Assembly (NCBI GenBank): GCA_013151645.1
Contig: JAADHU010000005.1
Coordinates: 62,001-126,000, forward strand
Length of the DNA: 64,000 nucleotides
From: Gammaproteobacteria bacterium
GTDB taxonomy: Bacteria > Pseudomonadota > Gammaproteobacteria > Steroidobacterales > Woeseiaceae
Direction of reading: 5' to 3'
The notes beneath the pieces were generated by a model. That model was not told the DNA's origin. It made no database searches and worked only from the letters and a program-made list of their open reading frames with translations. The translations under genes and the position numbers were made by a program. Positions within the stretch are counted from its first letter, which is position 1. Each line of letters starts with the position of its first letter. This document shows, in pieces, positions 34,641 through 43,196 of the stretch.

Positions 34641-36255
34641 CGGCGGTTACCCACTTGCTCACGATCTGTGCCACACGAGCCGGATCATGTCCCGTTATGT
34701 TCTTCGCGGCATTCACCTTGTCGTCGAAACTGGGCGCGGAAATAGCCAGTTGCCCACCGGCTGCCGCCGCCGCACCGGCACCGAGCAACGCACGCCCGCC
34801 CTCCACATATCCACCGCCCACCGCGTTGCCGGATAACAAACCGCGCAACATCGGGCGTACCAGTCCAAAGGCCAGTGCGAGCACCAGAGCGACGCCAAGA
34901 ACCTGCTTGAACGCATTTTGCAACATGGGTTTTTCCCAGATTTTTGGCTCTTCAGCTGCGGGACCTTCCGGCAATGCCATGAACGCCGCCTTCATTACGA
35001 CGACACTATCGCCACGGAGTTCATCGAAACCGACGGCCTCCTTCACCAGCGCGGTATATTGTTCAATATCCGCATCGGTCAGCGCCGGTGGCCCATCCAC
35101 GGTTCCATCAAGCGGGCTGTCGTCCACCAGGACGGCTACCGACAGTTTTTCGATTCTCCCCTGCTGCGGCTGTACCCGACTGATGGTGCGATCGATTTCG
35201 AAATTGCGCGTGCTGCTCCTGGTTGAATTCGACACTGTTTTTGTCTCGGTCGTGCCCGCTTGCGAATCTGCGCCAGCCTCCGGTGGCTGATTGCTAAGCG
35301 CGCCGGGCACTCCCTGTGACGCCGCACCACCACCCTGTCGTTCCTGTTCATTTATCTGTTCACTGCGCACGACGGATCGGGTTGGATCGAACGACTCGCG
35401 CGTTTCTTCAGTAACCGTAAAATCGAGTTTCGCGGCTACTTCGGCTTTGACTCTGCCCGGCCCGAGCAATGGAGTTAACAGATCCTCAATGCGTCGCTTG
35501 TACGATTCTTCAAGCCGCTCGGCATGTTTGAACTGACTGCTTACCTGTGCATCGGCCATCTGGCTGCCTGCCGCGCTGAGCATGCGCCCGTTTTGATCGA
35601 TCAAAGTAACGTCACTCGCCGATACATTGGAAACACTCGCGGCGATCAGATGCACTATGGCCGACGCCTGGTCGGGCTCGAGTTCACGACCGCGATAGAG
35701 TTCCAGCAACACCGACGCGCTGCCGCTGTTTTTGTCACGTATGAATGCCGATTGTTTCGGCGTCGCCAGGTGAACTCGCGCACTGCGGATAGCACCGATA
35801 TGCGAAATCGTCTCGGCGAGTTCGGCTTCCAGCGCGTGCTGGTAACGCGCGCCTTCCATGAACTGGCTGACACCGAAACTCGACATATCCTGCAGCATGT
35901 CCATGCCGGCACTGCCGCCCTGCGGTAAACCCTGCGTCGCAAGTTCCAGTCGTGCGTCGTGCAATCGGGATTCGGCCACTAAAACAATGCCCGATCCGGT
36001 ATCGAGCTTGTACTCAATGCCGGCGCCGCGTAGCGCTTCAGCGACCTGTGCTGCATCAGCTGTATCGAGATCGCTGTAAAGCTGCGTAAACACCGGTGAT
36101 TGTGACCACAACACTACCGCGAACCCGACTGCAACACTTGCTGCTACGCCGACGAGCAACAGGAGCTGGCGCACGGCCGGAATCGCCAGCACGCCGCTCA
36201 GATTCAAATTGCTCACCGGCACAACCGGCGATTCAATGACTGCGTTATTTTCCAT
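34633..36255 (-). CDS. fliF: MS-ring protein FliF
   Basis: 540 residues: transmembrane helix one (about 30-50), ring-building motifs with TQLYSDLDTADAAQVAEALRGAGIEYKL and EGARYQHALEAELAETISHIGAIRSARVHLA, a long periplasmic beta-collar region, transmembrane helix two (about 437-458) and a cytoplasmic C-terminus ending ARVAQIVSKWVTADE that binds FliG. Forms the base of the motor. 34 bases after fliE. Confidence 0.97.
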   Translation of the reverse strand: MENNAVIESPVVPVSNLNLSGVLAIPAVRQLLLLVGVAASVAVGFAVVLWSQSPVFTQLYSDLDTADAAQVAEALRGAGIEYKLDTGSGIVLVAESRLHDARLELATQGLPQGGSAGMDMLQDMSSFGVSQFMEGARYQHALEAELAETISHIGAIRSARVHLATPKQSAFIRDKNSGSASVLLELYRGRELEPDQASAIVHLIAASVSNVSASDVTLIDQNGRMLSAAGSQMADAQVSSQFKHAERLEESYKRRIEDLLTPLLGPGRVKAEVAAKLDFTVTEETRESFDPTRSVVRSEQINEQERQGGGAASQGVPGALSNQPPEAGADSQAGTTETKTVSNSTRSSTRNFEIDRTISRVQPQQGRIEKLSVAVLVDDSPLDGTVDGPPALTDADIEQYTALVKEAVGFDELRGDSVVVMKAAFMALPEGPAAEEPKIWEKPMLQNAFKQVLGVALVLALAFGLVRPMLRGLLSGNAVGGGYVEGGRALLGAGAAAAAGGQLAISAPSFDDKVNAAKNITGHDPARVAQIVSKWVTADE

Positions 36256-36289
36256 GATTTAATTCCAGTCCTTAATCTTATTTTCTGCC

Positions 36290-36619
36290 TTACACAGGCA
36301 TATTCATGATTTCCTGGTAAGCGGTAACCAGCTTGTTGCGTACTTCAGTCATCGCCCGGAAGGACAGGTCCGCTTCTTGCGTGGCCACCATCACTTCGAC
36401 CAGGCTGGCATCGCTGCTGCCGTTTTCGAATCCGGTTTTCATGTGTTTTGCGGTCTTCTGTACGTCATTGACCGAGTCCATCGTATTTTTCAGCAGATCG
36501 CCAAAACTCGGACTGTCGGTGGGTGCCGTCGCACTGGTAGCACTGGTTCCTGGCGACTGCAATTCAGCATTGAGCGCACGTATCTGACTCAGGATTTGGT
36601 CGGTGCCGATCGTATTCAT
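36290..36619 (-). CDS. fliE: Hook-basal body adaptor FliE
   Basis: 109 residues, helical, with SFGDLLKNTMDSVNDVQKTAKHMKTGFENGSSDASLVEVMVATQEADLSFRAMTEVRNKLVTAYQEIMNMPV, the FliE family core. It joins MS ring and rod. The ATG shares its first base with the last base of the fleR stop codon (TGATG), with GGAGGA upstream, so it may be translationally coupled to fleR. I found no good sigma54 promoter of its own. Confidence 0.94.
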   Translation of the reverse strand: MNTIGTDQILSQIRALNAELQSPGTSATSATAPTDSPSFGDLLKNTMDSVNDVQKTAKHMKTGFENGSSDASLVEVMVATQEADLSFRAMTEVRNKLVTAYQEIMNMPV

Positions 36620-37980
36620 CAGTGATTTCCTCCTGCATGAGCTGCTGTGCCAACGTGATCCCCTGCGCCTATGAATCCGTCCTCGCGCATACGCGCCAGT
36701 TTGTAACGCAGCGTCCGCGGGCTGATGCCCAGTATTTTTGCAACCGCGAGGCGATTGCCGTTTTCGGCATCCAGCGCATCGACAATCAGCTGGTACTCCC
36801 GAACCTTGAGCTCATCCTGCAGCCCGCTGGGTACGTCCTGCGCGGCCACTTCGCCGGACTCCTCTCCCTCGAGAACCAGGTCCGCCGCATCGATCACCTT
36901 GCCTTGCAACATGATTAAGGTGCGCTGGATGACGTTCTCAAGCTCGCGCACGTTCCCCGGCCAGTGATAGGCCAGCAATCGTCGCTCGGCGTCCGCAGAA
37001 ATAGTGGCTGGGCTCGCGTCCGCGCGCGAGTGTTTGTTTATGGCAAGCTGTGCGAGCGGCAGGATATCGCCTTTACGAATTCGTAATGGCGGTATAACCA
37101 ACGGGAAAACGTTGAGCCGATAGTACAGGTCCTCGCGAAACTTACCGTCTGCTACGTTTTGCCGCAGATCCCGGTTGGTTGTCGCCAGGACGCGCACATC
37201 GAGTTCGATGACGTTGCGTCCGCCGATACGTTCGACTTCCTTTTCCTGAATCACTCGCAGCAGTTTGGCCTGCAAGCCAAGGTCCATTTCCGATATCTCG
37301 TCAAGCAGCAACGTGCCGCCCTGAGCCTGCTCGAATTTTCCAGGGTGCGCGGTGCTGGCGCCGGTAAACGCGCCTTTTTCATAGCCAAACAGCACCGCCT
37401 CCAGCATGTTTTCCGGTATCGCCGCACAATTTATTGCGACGAACGGGCCCTCTGCACGATTCGAGCAGCGATGGATGTAGCGCGCGATGACTTCCTTGCC
37501 ACAGCCGCTTTCGCCGCTGAGCGTTATCGTGGCATTGCTCCTGGCGACCCGTTGAGCAACGCGCAGCAGTTCCACCGTTTTTGGATCGGCGGCAACCGGC
37601 TGCCCGACTTGCGGACGTTCCTGCAGATGGCGATCAACGATCGCTTGAAGATCTTCCACGGCAAATGGTTTGACCAGAAAGTCGACCGCGCCTTTGCGCA
37701 TAACGTCGACGGCGCTCTCAATGGTACCGTAGGCCGTCATCAGCACAGCAGGCAACGCCGGGTGCTGCTCACGGATTTTCCCCAATAGTTCATTGCCATC
37801 CATCGGTTTCATTTGCAGGTCACTAACGACCAGACCGATGTCCTCGCTTTGGAGGAGGTTGAGCGCTTCCGAACCGCTGCCGACCGCGAAGACCGGATGA
37901 TTCCCGTCCCCGAGCGTCGACAGCAATGCCTCGCGTAAATTCGCATCGTCTTCAACGATGAGTACCGCCTGGCTTGTCAT
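36619..37980 (-). CDS. fleR: Response regulator FleR (FlrC type), sigma54 activator
   Basis: 453 residues from the ATG at 37980, which overlaps the fleS stop (ATGA). Receiver domain with IVEDDANLREALL and phospho-acceptor in GLVVSDLQM (Asp about 52), AAA+ domain with SGESGCGKEVIARYIH, GAFTGAST and DEISEMD, and a Fis-type helix-turn-helix (NRLAVAKILGISPRTLRYKLARM). With FleS it activates class III sigma54 promoters (flgB, flgA, fliK). Confidence 0.94.
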   Translation of the reverse strand: MTSQAVLIVEDDANLREALLSTLGDGNHPVFAVGSGSEALNLLQSEDIGLVVSDLQMKPMDGNELLGKIREQHPALPAVLMTAYGTIESAVDVMRKGAVDFLVKPFAVEDLQAIVDRHLQERPQVGQPVAADPKTVELLRVAQRVARSNATITLSGESGCGKEVIARYIHRCSNRAEGPFVAINCAAIPENMLEAVLFGYEKGAFTGASTAHPGKFEQAQGGTLLLDEISEMDLGLQAKLLRVIQEKEVERIGGRNVIELDVRVLATTNRDLRQNVADGKFREDLYYRLNVFPLVIPPLRIRKGDILPLAQLAINKHSRADASPATISADAERRLLAYHWPGNVRELENVIQRTLIMLQGKVIDAADLVLEGEESGEVAAQDVPSGLQDELKVREYQLIVDALDAENGNRLAVAKILGISPRTLRYKLARMREDGFIGAGDHVGTAAHAGGNH

Positions 37981-39110
37981 ACCTGTTCTCCTTTCGAAGG
38001 CAGGCACAGCGCGAACGTGGATCCGTGGGCACCTGAATCAATGAGGATTTCTCCGTCGTGCGCGTCTGCCACCGCACGGACCACGGCGAGACCAAGCCCG
38101 GTACCTTGTGGGCGGGTCGTAAAAAACGGTTCAAACAGCCGTTCCTTGATGTCTGCCGCTATGCCGTGTCCGTTATCACTGACGGTCAGGCAGATTGAGT
38201 CGTTTACTTCCTCGGCACCGAGTTCGACCCGGCCCGTATCACCGCAGGCCTGCTGCGCATTGTCGATAAGATTGATCAGTGCTCCGCGGATCGCATCCCG
38301 GTTTCCCTCAACGGTCAATGCCTTGCGTAGCGTCGCGACGCTGAAAACACCACTGTCCATACACGGCTTGACTGAATCGAGAATTTCCTGAAACAGTTCG
38401 TCGACGCTGAATGATTCACCGCTGCGGCGTGCACCCCCTGCGTAGCAAAGCATGTCGTCCACCATGCGCACCAGTTCGAGCAGTCGATCGCTTACCTTGC
38501 CGGCGAGAACCGTCTCATCTTGCGTGCCCTTGCCGAATTGGCCGACATAAAGCAGCGCTGAAGTCAGTGGCGTTCGGATCTGGTGGGCCAGTGTTGCGGT
38601 CATTTCACCCATGCTCGACAGCCGCTCCCGTCGTTGCAGCAGCTCGGCCATTCGACGACTCTCTGTGACATCCGCGAGCAGTAACAACTCACCGGGCTCG
38701 GATCCGAACGGCTGCCGCGACAGGTTAAACCAGCGGCCATCCCTGAGGCGCAAATCTCCGTCCGCCGCACCCGCCGGAGAAAATTCGCGCTTCGCAATCT
38801 CGGACCAGGCACAGCCCAGTAACGGCTGATTCAGCAATTCCGATGCCTGGGTATTTTTCTCGCGAATGATGCCGCCACCGTCCAGCACCAGCACCGCACC
38901 CGGTACAGCATCCAACGCGCAGGTCATTCGAATGCCGAGCCGTTCTTTTTCAACGAACTCCCGATGTCGGGCCAGTTGCGAAAGCTTGAGCTCCTGCGTC
39001 AGCAAATCGACTTTATCCTGCAGCTCCGCATACGACGCGTCCAACAGGCACGATTGCCGATTGAACAGATCGAATGATTGCCGCAGGATCTCGGTGTTGG
39101 TTGCTGCCAA
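37977..39110 (-). CDS. fleS: Sensor histidine kinase FleS (FlrB type)
   Basis: 377 residues from TTG at 39110, which has GGAG 7 bases upstream. The first ATG in the frame (39164) lies inside the sigma54 promoter and cannot be transcribed from it. The protein is cytoplasmic: an N-terminal helical segment, a PAS domain (DAVPGAVLVLDGGGIIREKN), HisKA with H-box LAHQIRTPLTSAL, and HATPase with NLIDNAQQACGD, DNGHGIA, FFTTRPQGTGLGLAV. It phosphorylates FleR in response to flagellar assembly state. Confidence 0.93.
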   Translation of the reverse strand: MAATNTEILRQSFDLFNRQSCLLDASYAELQDKVDLLTQELKLSQLARHREFVEKERLGIRMTCALDAVPGAVLVLDGGGIIREKNTQASELLNQPLLGCAWSEIAKREFSPAGAADGDLRLRDGRWFNLSRQPFGSEPGELLLLADVTESRRMAELLQRRERLSSMGEMTATLAHQIRTPLTSALLYVGQFGKGTQDETVLAGKVSDRLLELVRMVDDMLCYAGGARRSGESFSVDELFQEILDSVKPCMDSGVFSVATLRKALTVEGNRDAIRGALINLIDNAQQACGDTGRVELGAEEVNDSICLTVSDNGHGIAADIKERLFEPFFTTRPQGTGLGLAVVRAVADAHDGEILIDSGAHGSTFALCLPSKGEQV

Positions 39111-39151
39111 AATGACTCTCCAGTAAGTATTTGCGTTTAGTGGCAATGAAT

Positions 39152-39169
39152 AAGCAAGATACATGCCAA
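39152..39169 (-). promoter_or_regulatory. Sigma54 promoter of fleSR
   Basis: Minus-strand TTGGCATGTATCTTGCTT, GG and GC 10 bases apart. Expected start near 39142, about 32 bases before the TTG start of fleS. Two FleQ-box-like elements lie 65 and 115 bases upstream. Confidence 0.88.
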
Positions 39170-39222
39170 AACGATTTTTACTGAATAATCAATTGCTTAG
39201 GTGGCCTATGCTCCGGAAAAAC

Positions 39223-39238
39223 CGTCAAGAATCTGACG
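39223..39238. promoter_or_regulatory. FleQ-box-like element, fleS proximal
   Basis: CGTCAAGAATCTGACG: a 5-base inverted repeat CGTCA/TGACG with 6-base centre. The inner GTCAAGAATCTGAC fits the reported FleQ consensus GTCaNTAAAtTGAC closely. Confidence 0.72.
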
Positions 39239-39274
39239 ACGGCAAGGTTTTGAGGGGCGTTGGCCTGTTATTGC

Positions 39275-39290
39275 CGCCGGGAATCTGGCG
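39275..39290. promoter_or_regulatory. FleQ-box-like element, fleS distal
   Basis: CGCCGGGAATCTGGCG, same orientation as the proximal copy and 52 bases further upstream, about five helical turns. It overlaps a hairpin GCCGCC/GGCGGC followed by TTTTT on the plus strand, so part of its symmetry could instead belong to a terminator-like structure. Confidence 0.55.
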
Positions 39291-39429
39291 GCTTTTTGAA
39301 TTGCCGTGGCGAAGAGCCGAGCAGTGCTAAGTTACGCAGACGCGAATTCGAGGCAGTTTCCAGAACGAAGCGGCAGGCGTGACCTGACACGCGATGCCCC
39401 GTACAGTGATCGCGTTGGACGTTCGCCTG

Positions 39430-40767
39430 CTAGTGAATCTGGTAGCGCGCGAGTTTCTCAACCAGCGTCGTGCGCTGCATGGACAGGAGGCGCGCAGCCT
39501 TGGCGACGACACCGTTGGAGGCCGACATCGCTTTTTGAATGAGTTCTTGTTCGACAGCTTGCAGATGAGCTTTCAGGTTTGCGCTGGCCAGTGCCTGCAC
39601 TTCGACCGGTTCGCCGTGCGTCACATCGGCCTCGACAACCGCTGAAGCCTCACGGTACTTCGCGGGCAAATCTTCCAGCGCTATTTCGCCGCTGGGGTAG
39701 AGAATCGCCAGTCGTTCGACCAGATTGGACAATTCGCGAATATTTCCGGGCCAGGCGTAGTTGGCCAACGCCCGCAGTGCCGCCGGGCTGACTCGCAGAC
39801 GATCACCTTCCTGACCCTGGTGTTGAACCAGCAATTCGTCCAGCAAGTCCGGTAAATCGCTCGCGCGCTTTTTCAGACACGGCATTTCAATCGGGAAAAC
39901 ATTCAGGCGATAGAAAAGATCTTCGCGAAAATCTCCGCTCTCCGCGGCTGCCGGCAGATCGCGGTGGGTTGCCGCGATGATGCGAACATTGGCAGTTTGC
40001 ATTTTATTGCTGCCAACACGCTGGTAGCAGCTTTCCTGCAATACCCGCAACAGTTTGACCTGCATCGGCAAACTCATATCGCCGATCTCGTCCAGAAAGA
40101 GCGTGCCGCCTTCCGCGAGTTCGAAACGCCCTGCCCGGGCACTCAGCGCTCCGGTAAACGCACCCTTCTCGTGACCGAATAACTCGCTTTCAAGCAGTTC
40201 GGCCGGTATTGCGCCACAGTTAATGGGCACGAACGGCATGTCGGCCCGCTCGGAAAGATCGTGAATCGTTCTCGCGACCAGTTCTTTTCCGGTACCGGAT
40301 TCTCCGGTCACGAGAACTGTTGTGTCGAAATCGGCAACCTGCTCAATCAACTCGCGAATGTGTTTAATGGAATGAGAGTTTCCCGTAAGACGATGTCGAC
40401 GTTCTTCACCGCGGTGGCGTTCCGCGCGGCGCAGTAGCCGGCTGACCTGCGATCGTCGCAACGGCAGGTCGACCTTCCAGGTCGGGCGATTCGCAGAATC
40501 CTGCGAATCCTCACCGGTGGCCGACTCATCGCCGAGCATCAGGAACGGTAAATGCGGTTGTTTTTCAGAGAATAAGTGCAGTGCCCGACTGAAATTCTTG
40601 TCGGACGCCGTGTCACCCACCACCAGGGCTATCGCTGACTCAGCGGCGAATGCGTCCAGCGCAGAGTCCGTATCGGCAACGACGGGTTCATAATTCATGA
40701 ACTTCAGCCGGTGGCTCAATTCGGCAACTCGCTGCGGATTTGCATCCAGAACCAGTACTTTGTGCAT
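39430..40767 (-). CDS. fleQ: Flagellar master regulator FleQ (FlrA), intact copy
   Basis: 445 residues from the ATG at 40767 ([12 protein letters not shown]). Degenerate receiver domain (1-85) without a clear phospho-acceptor, AAA+ domain with Walker A GESGTGKE (155-162), GAFTGA (202-207), DEIGDMS and a Fis helix-turn-helix ([24 protein letters not shown]). The LFRS segment reported to contact cyclic di-GMP in P. aeruginosa FleQ is not evident (HRLTGNS at the matching place), so cyclic di-GMP response should not be assumed. Starts the flagellar cascade; a CRP/Vfr box lies upstream. Confidence 0.94.
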   Translation of the reverse strand: MHKVLVLDANPQRVAELSHRLKFMNYEPVVADTDSALDAFAAESAIALVVGDTASDKNFSRALHLFSEKQPHLPFLMLGDESATGEDSQDSANRPTWKVDLPLRRSQVSRLLRRAERHRGEERRHRLTGNSHSIKHIRELIEQVADFDTTVLVTGESGTGKELVARTIHDLSERADMPFVPINCGAIPAELLESELFGHEKGAFTGALSARAGRFELAEGGTLFLDEIGDMSLPMQVKLLRVLQESCYQRVGSNKMQTANVRIIAATHRDLPAAAESGDFREDLFYRLNVFPIEMPCLKKRASDLPDLLDELLVQHQGQEGDRLRVSPAALRALANYAWPGNIRELSNLVERLAILYPSGEIALEDLPAKYREASAVVEADVTHGEPVEVQALASANLKAHLQAVEQELIQKAMSASNGVVAKAARLLSMQRTTLVEKLARYQIH

Positions 40768-40864
40768 CGTTTGTGTCGTTGCCAGCATGCTTCAGGCCTT
40801 CATTGGCGTTATGTAAAAGCACTATCAAGTGGCGCGTAGCATAGCGGGGTCACGACAGCGGTTT

Positions 40865-40880
40865 TGTGACGGACATCACA
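40865..40880. promoter_or_regulatory. CRP/Vfr-type binding site upstream of fleQ
   Basis: TGTGACGGACATCACA: both half-sites of the CRP consensus TGTGA-N6-TCACA are perfect. The centre is about 105 bases upstream of the fleQ start. In P. aeruginosa the CRP homologue Vfr represses fleQ, so a matching cAMP control is plausible. The regulator gene is not in this window. Confidence 0.78.
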
Positions 40881-40926
40881 AATATCAATGTCTTGGCTGC
40901 AGCAGGTAGAGAGCGAATTAAGTTGC

Positions 40927-41253
40927 TCAGCGGTTCGTAGCCAGCGCGCCGGTCGCCCGATAGCTCGCTGTGGCCCGCTGTCCGGTTTTCAAACTGGCCA
41001 GCTGCGAACCTATTTCTTCACTTTGTTCAATGGCCCGAGTATGAACCCGATCCACCCGATTTCGGGCCGCCAGCAAGATATCACGGCGCGCCTGCTCGGG
41101 GATTCTGCTGATAAGGCCTGGCAAACTCTGCAGAATCCGGGCAATTTCGTCCCACTCACCGGCATCGGCAAACCGTTCCATTTCCTGCATTCGCGCCTCG
41201 ATCTGCTCGCCAAAATCACGCGATTCATAGACTGTTGAGAGGGTCGCTGCCAT
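40927..41253 (-). CDS. fliT: FliT-like filament cap chaperone
   Basis: 108 residues, wholly helical: AATLSTVYESRDFGEQIEARMQEMERFADAGEWDEIARILQSLPGLI. Length and position directly after fliD-fliS match FliT, the FliD chaperone, whose sequence is poorly conserved. Ends in a disordered Thr/Ala/Arg tail. Call rests mostly on context. Confidence 0.72.
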   Translation of the reverse strand: MAATLSTVYESRDFGEQIEARMQEMERFADAGEWDEIARILQSLPGLISRIPEQARRDILLAARNRVDRVHTRAIEQSEEIGSQLASLKTGQRATASYRATGALATNR

Positions 41254-41276
41254 AGGGGTTTCTCCAGGTAGGTCGA

Positions 41277-41696
41277 TTAGTCTGCTTGTCCGGGCTCACC
41301 GTCAACCTCGGCGCCGATCGCGTCCCAGGCCTCTTTAAGTTCGCGCATCAATCCCGCGACCTCATCCAGCAAACTCGGCTCGTTTTTCAAGTTAGCCTGC
41401 ACCAGTTGTCGCTTCATATAGTCGTACAGCGCATCAAAATTGCCGGCGAGTCGCTTGTCCGGTTTGTGGTTCAAACTGGCTTGCAAGCCGTCGATGATGC
41501 TGATCGCATCGCCGATGTGAGCGCCTTTCTCGGCGATCGCTTTACGCTCCATATAGTTACGTGCAAGCGAGATTTTCGTCAGTACTCGCGCCATCATTAG
41601 TTGAATAAGGCGATGCGGTGTCGCGGTTTCTATTTCCGTTGTAATGCCGATCCGTTTGTAGGCCTGCATCGCAACCGGGCTGCCCGTGCTCATCAT
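41277..41696 (-). CDS. fliS: Flagellin chaperone FliS
   Basis: 139 residues. AMQAYKRIGITTEIETATPHRLIQLMMARVLTKISLARNYMERKAIAEKGAHIGDAISIIDGLQASLNHKP is the FliS four-helix core, which clamps the flagellin C-terminus before export. GAAGGA precedes the ATG pair at 41696/41693. 24 bases after fliD. Confidence 0.94.
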   Translation of the reverse strand: MMSTGSPVAMQAYKRIGITTEIETATPHRLIQLMMARVLTKISLARNYMERKAIAEKGAHIGDAISIIDGLQASLNHKPDKRLAGNFDALYDYMKRQLVQANLKNEPSLLDEVAGLMRELKEAWDAIGAEVDGEPGQAD

Positions 41697-41720
41697 GAAA
41701 AATCCTTCAAAATCGTTGTC

Positions 41721-43109
41721 TTATCGGCCTGGCCGGGTAACACCGGGCAGGTTATCCAGTTGTTGCGCCAGAAAATTGCTGGTCGATGACAGCTGCCCAA
41801 GCAGCGAATCAAGCGCATTGAAGCGTCGTAACAAGCGTGTCTCAAGCGAAGCCAATCGCTCGCTAAGGGCCTCCCGTTGCTCGCCAAACCCTTTGACCTG
41901 ATCATTCAGTCCTTTCGTCCTGGCTTCCAGCACGCCATCGGTATCGAGGTACCGCTCGACCAGGTCGAAAGCGCGTACTGCGAAACCATCGGTGGTCGCA
42001 AACAGTTGTCCAAACTTGGAGAAATCATCCGCCAATACCGTCGCTAGTTGAGGCTCGTCGACGGACAGCGTGCCATCGAGCTGCAATTCGATACCAATCT
42101 CGGACAGGGTTGAAAAATTCGCATCAAGGTCGGTCACAGTGGTGCTGAATTCCCGCCGAATCTGGTCGCGAATATTGCGCAGCGTAGTGTCGCCAAGCAG
42201 CGGCCCCGCCACTTTCGTTTCCGCGTCGAAGTTGCTTAACTGATCGAATGTTTCAATCAGTTGATTGTAGCTTTCGACGAATTTCGTCACCGTAGTGCTC
42301 GCCGCCGCGGTATCGTTCACCACACTAAGCGAAGTCGTTTGTCCGGGAGCGGACCCGGCCAGGCTAATCGTGATTCCCTGTATCGCGCCCGCAATCGTAT
42401 TCGTGTCACTCGCGACATCAAGGCCGTCTATGCGAATGAGCGCATCTTGCGCCGCAATGGATTCCGTTAGCGCATTGAGCCCATTACCAGGATCGTACTC
42501 AAGGCTGGCAAGACCACCATCGCCACCCGTCTGGGTGATCGTTATGGTGTTAGCGAGACCCGTTTTATCGCCTGAAAGAATCAGGTAACTCCCGGCATCG
42601 GCGTTGACAATGGATGCCAACACGCCCTGATTATCGGTCGCCGCATTGATCGCATCGCGAATGCCGGCCAGCGTATTGTTGCCCGCCGTGACATCAATAT
42701 CGAATGAGTTGGCGCCTACGCCGATTTGCAGAGTGCCGGTGCCGATTGCCGTATCCTGATCGACGAATGAACCGGAAGTCAGTTTTTGTGCCTGTGCGAC
42801 CTGCAGGATTTCGATCGAATAGCTGGCCGGCACAGCGCTACCGGAAACGCTCGCGGTGAACAGGCTTTCGTCACCGGACACACCCTGGCGTACCAGGAAC
42901 TTGTCGATGTCCCGCATGACATCAAGCGTGTCGCGAAATTCGGAGAGCGACGCTGTCAGGTTGCCATAGGCGGACAGTTTGAACTGCGCCCGTGCCTCCT
43001 GTAGTCCGAGTCTTGTCTCCACTGGTCGGGCCTCCGCAGCCACTAGCTGTTGCACGATGCCGGCGACGTCCAGTCCAGAGCCAATTCCTGGCGATGTGAT
43101 GTTAGCCAT
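41721..43109 (-). CDS. fliD: Filament cap protein FliD
   Basis: 462 residues. The N-terminus ITSPGIGSGLDVAGIVQQLVAAEARPVETRL is the FliD signature; the variable middle is rich in Thr/Asn/Gly, and the C-terminal coiled-coil part has FDQLSNFDAETKVAGPLLGDTTLRNIRDQIRR and a final region ending in SNFLAQQLDNLP. It forms the pentameric cap that folds flagellin at the tip. First gene of fliD-fliS-fliT. Confidence 0.95.
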   Translation of the reverse strand: MANITSPGIGSGLDVAGIVQQLVAAEARPVETRLGLQEARAQFKLSAYGNLTASLSEFRDTLDVMRDIDKFLVRQGVSGDESLFTASVSGSAVPASYSIEILQVAQAQKLTSGSFVDQDTAIGTGTLQIGVGANSFDIDVTAGNNTLAGIRDAINAATDNQGVLASIVNADAGSYLILSGDKTGLANTITITQTGGDGGLASLEYDPGNGLNALTESIAAQDALIRIDGLDVASDTNTIAGAIQGITISLAGSAPGQTTSLSVVNDTAAASTTVTKFVESYNQLIETFDQLSNFDAETKVAGPLLGDTTLRNIRDQIRREFSTTVTDLDANFSTLSEIGIELQLDGTLSVDEPQLATVLADDFSKFGQLFATTDGFAVRAFDLVERYLDTDGVLEARTKGLNDQVKGFGEQREALSERLASLETRLLRRFNALDSLLGQLSSTSNFLAQQLDNLPGVTRPGR

Positions 43110-43150
43110 TCCTGTCTCTCAATCTCTGTGTTCGAGGGTTCAATCCTGAG

Positions 43151-43168
43151 TTACAAGAACCGTGCCAC
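43151..43168 (-). promoter_or_regulatory. Probable sigma54 promoter of fliDST
   Basis: Minus-strand GTGGCACGGTTCTTGTAA: the -24 half is perfect, but the -12 GC reads GT. Spacing is the correct 10 bases and the start would fall about 32 bases before fliD. The changed C makes it weaker than the other five. Confidence 0.55.
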
Positions 43169-43196
43169 AATGGCAGCGATCCAATCATGCGTTGCG

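Noticed and set aside
36619-36690. Possible sigma54 promoter for fliE inside the end of fleR
   Set aside because: A TTGGCACA half exists on the minus strand but GC comes 12 instead of 10 bases after GG, so the spacing rule fails.
39271-39300. Rho-independent terminator downstream of fleQ
   Set aside because: The U-run follows the stem only on the plus strand, where no gene precedes it; on the fleQ strand the run is on the wrong side. The symmetry fits the FleQ-like element better.
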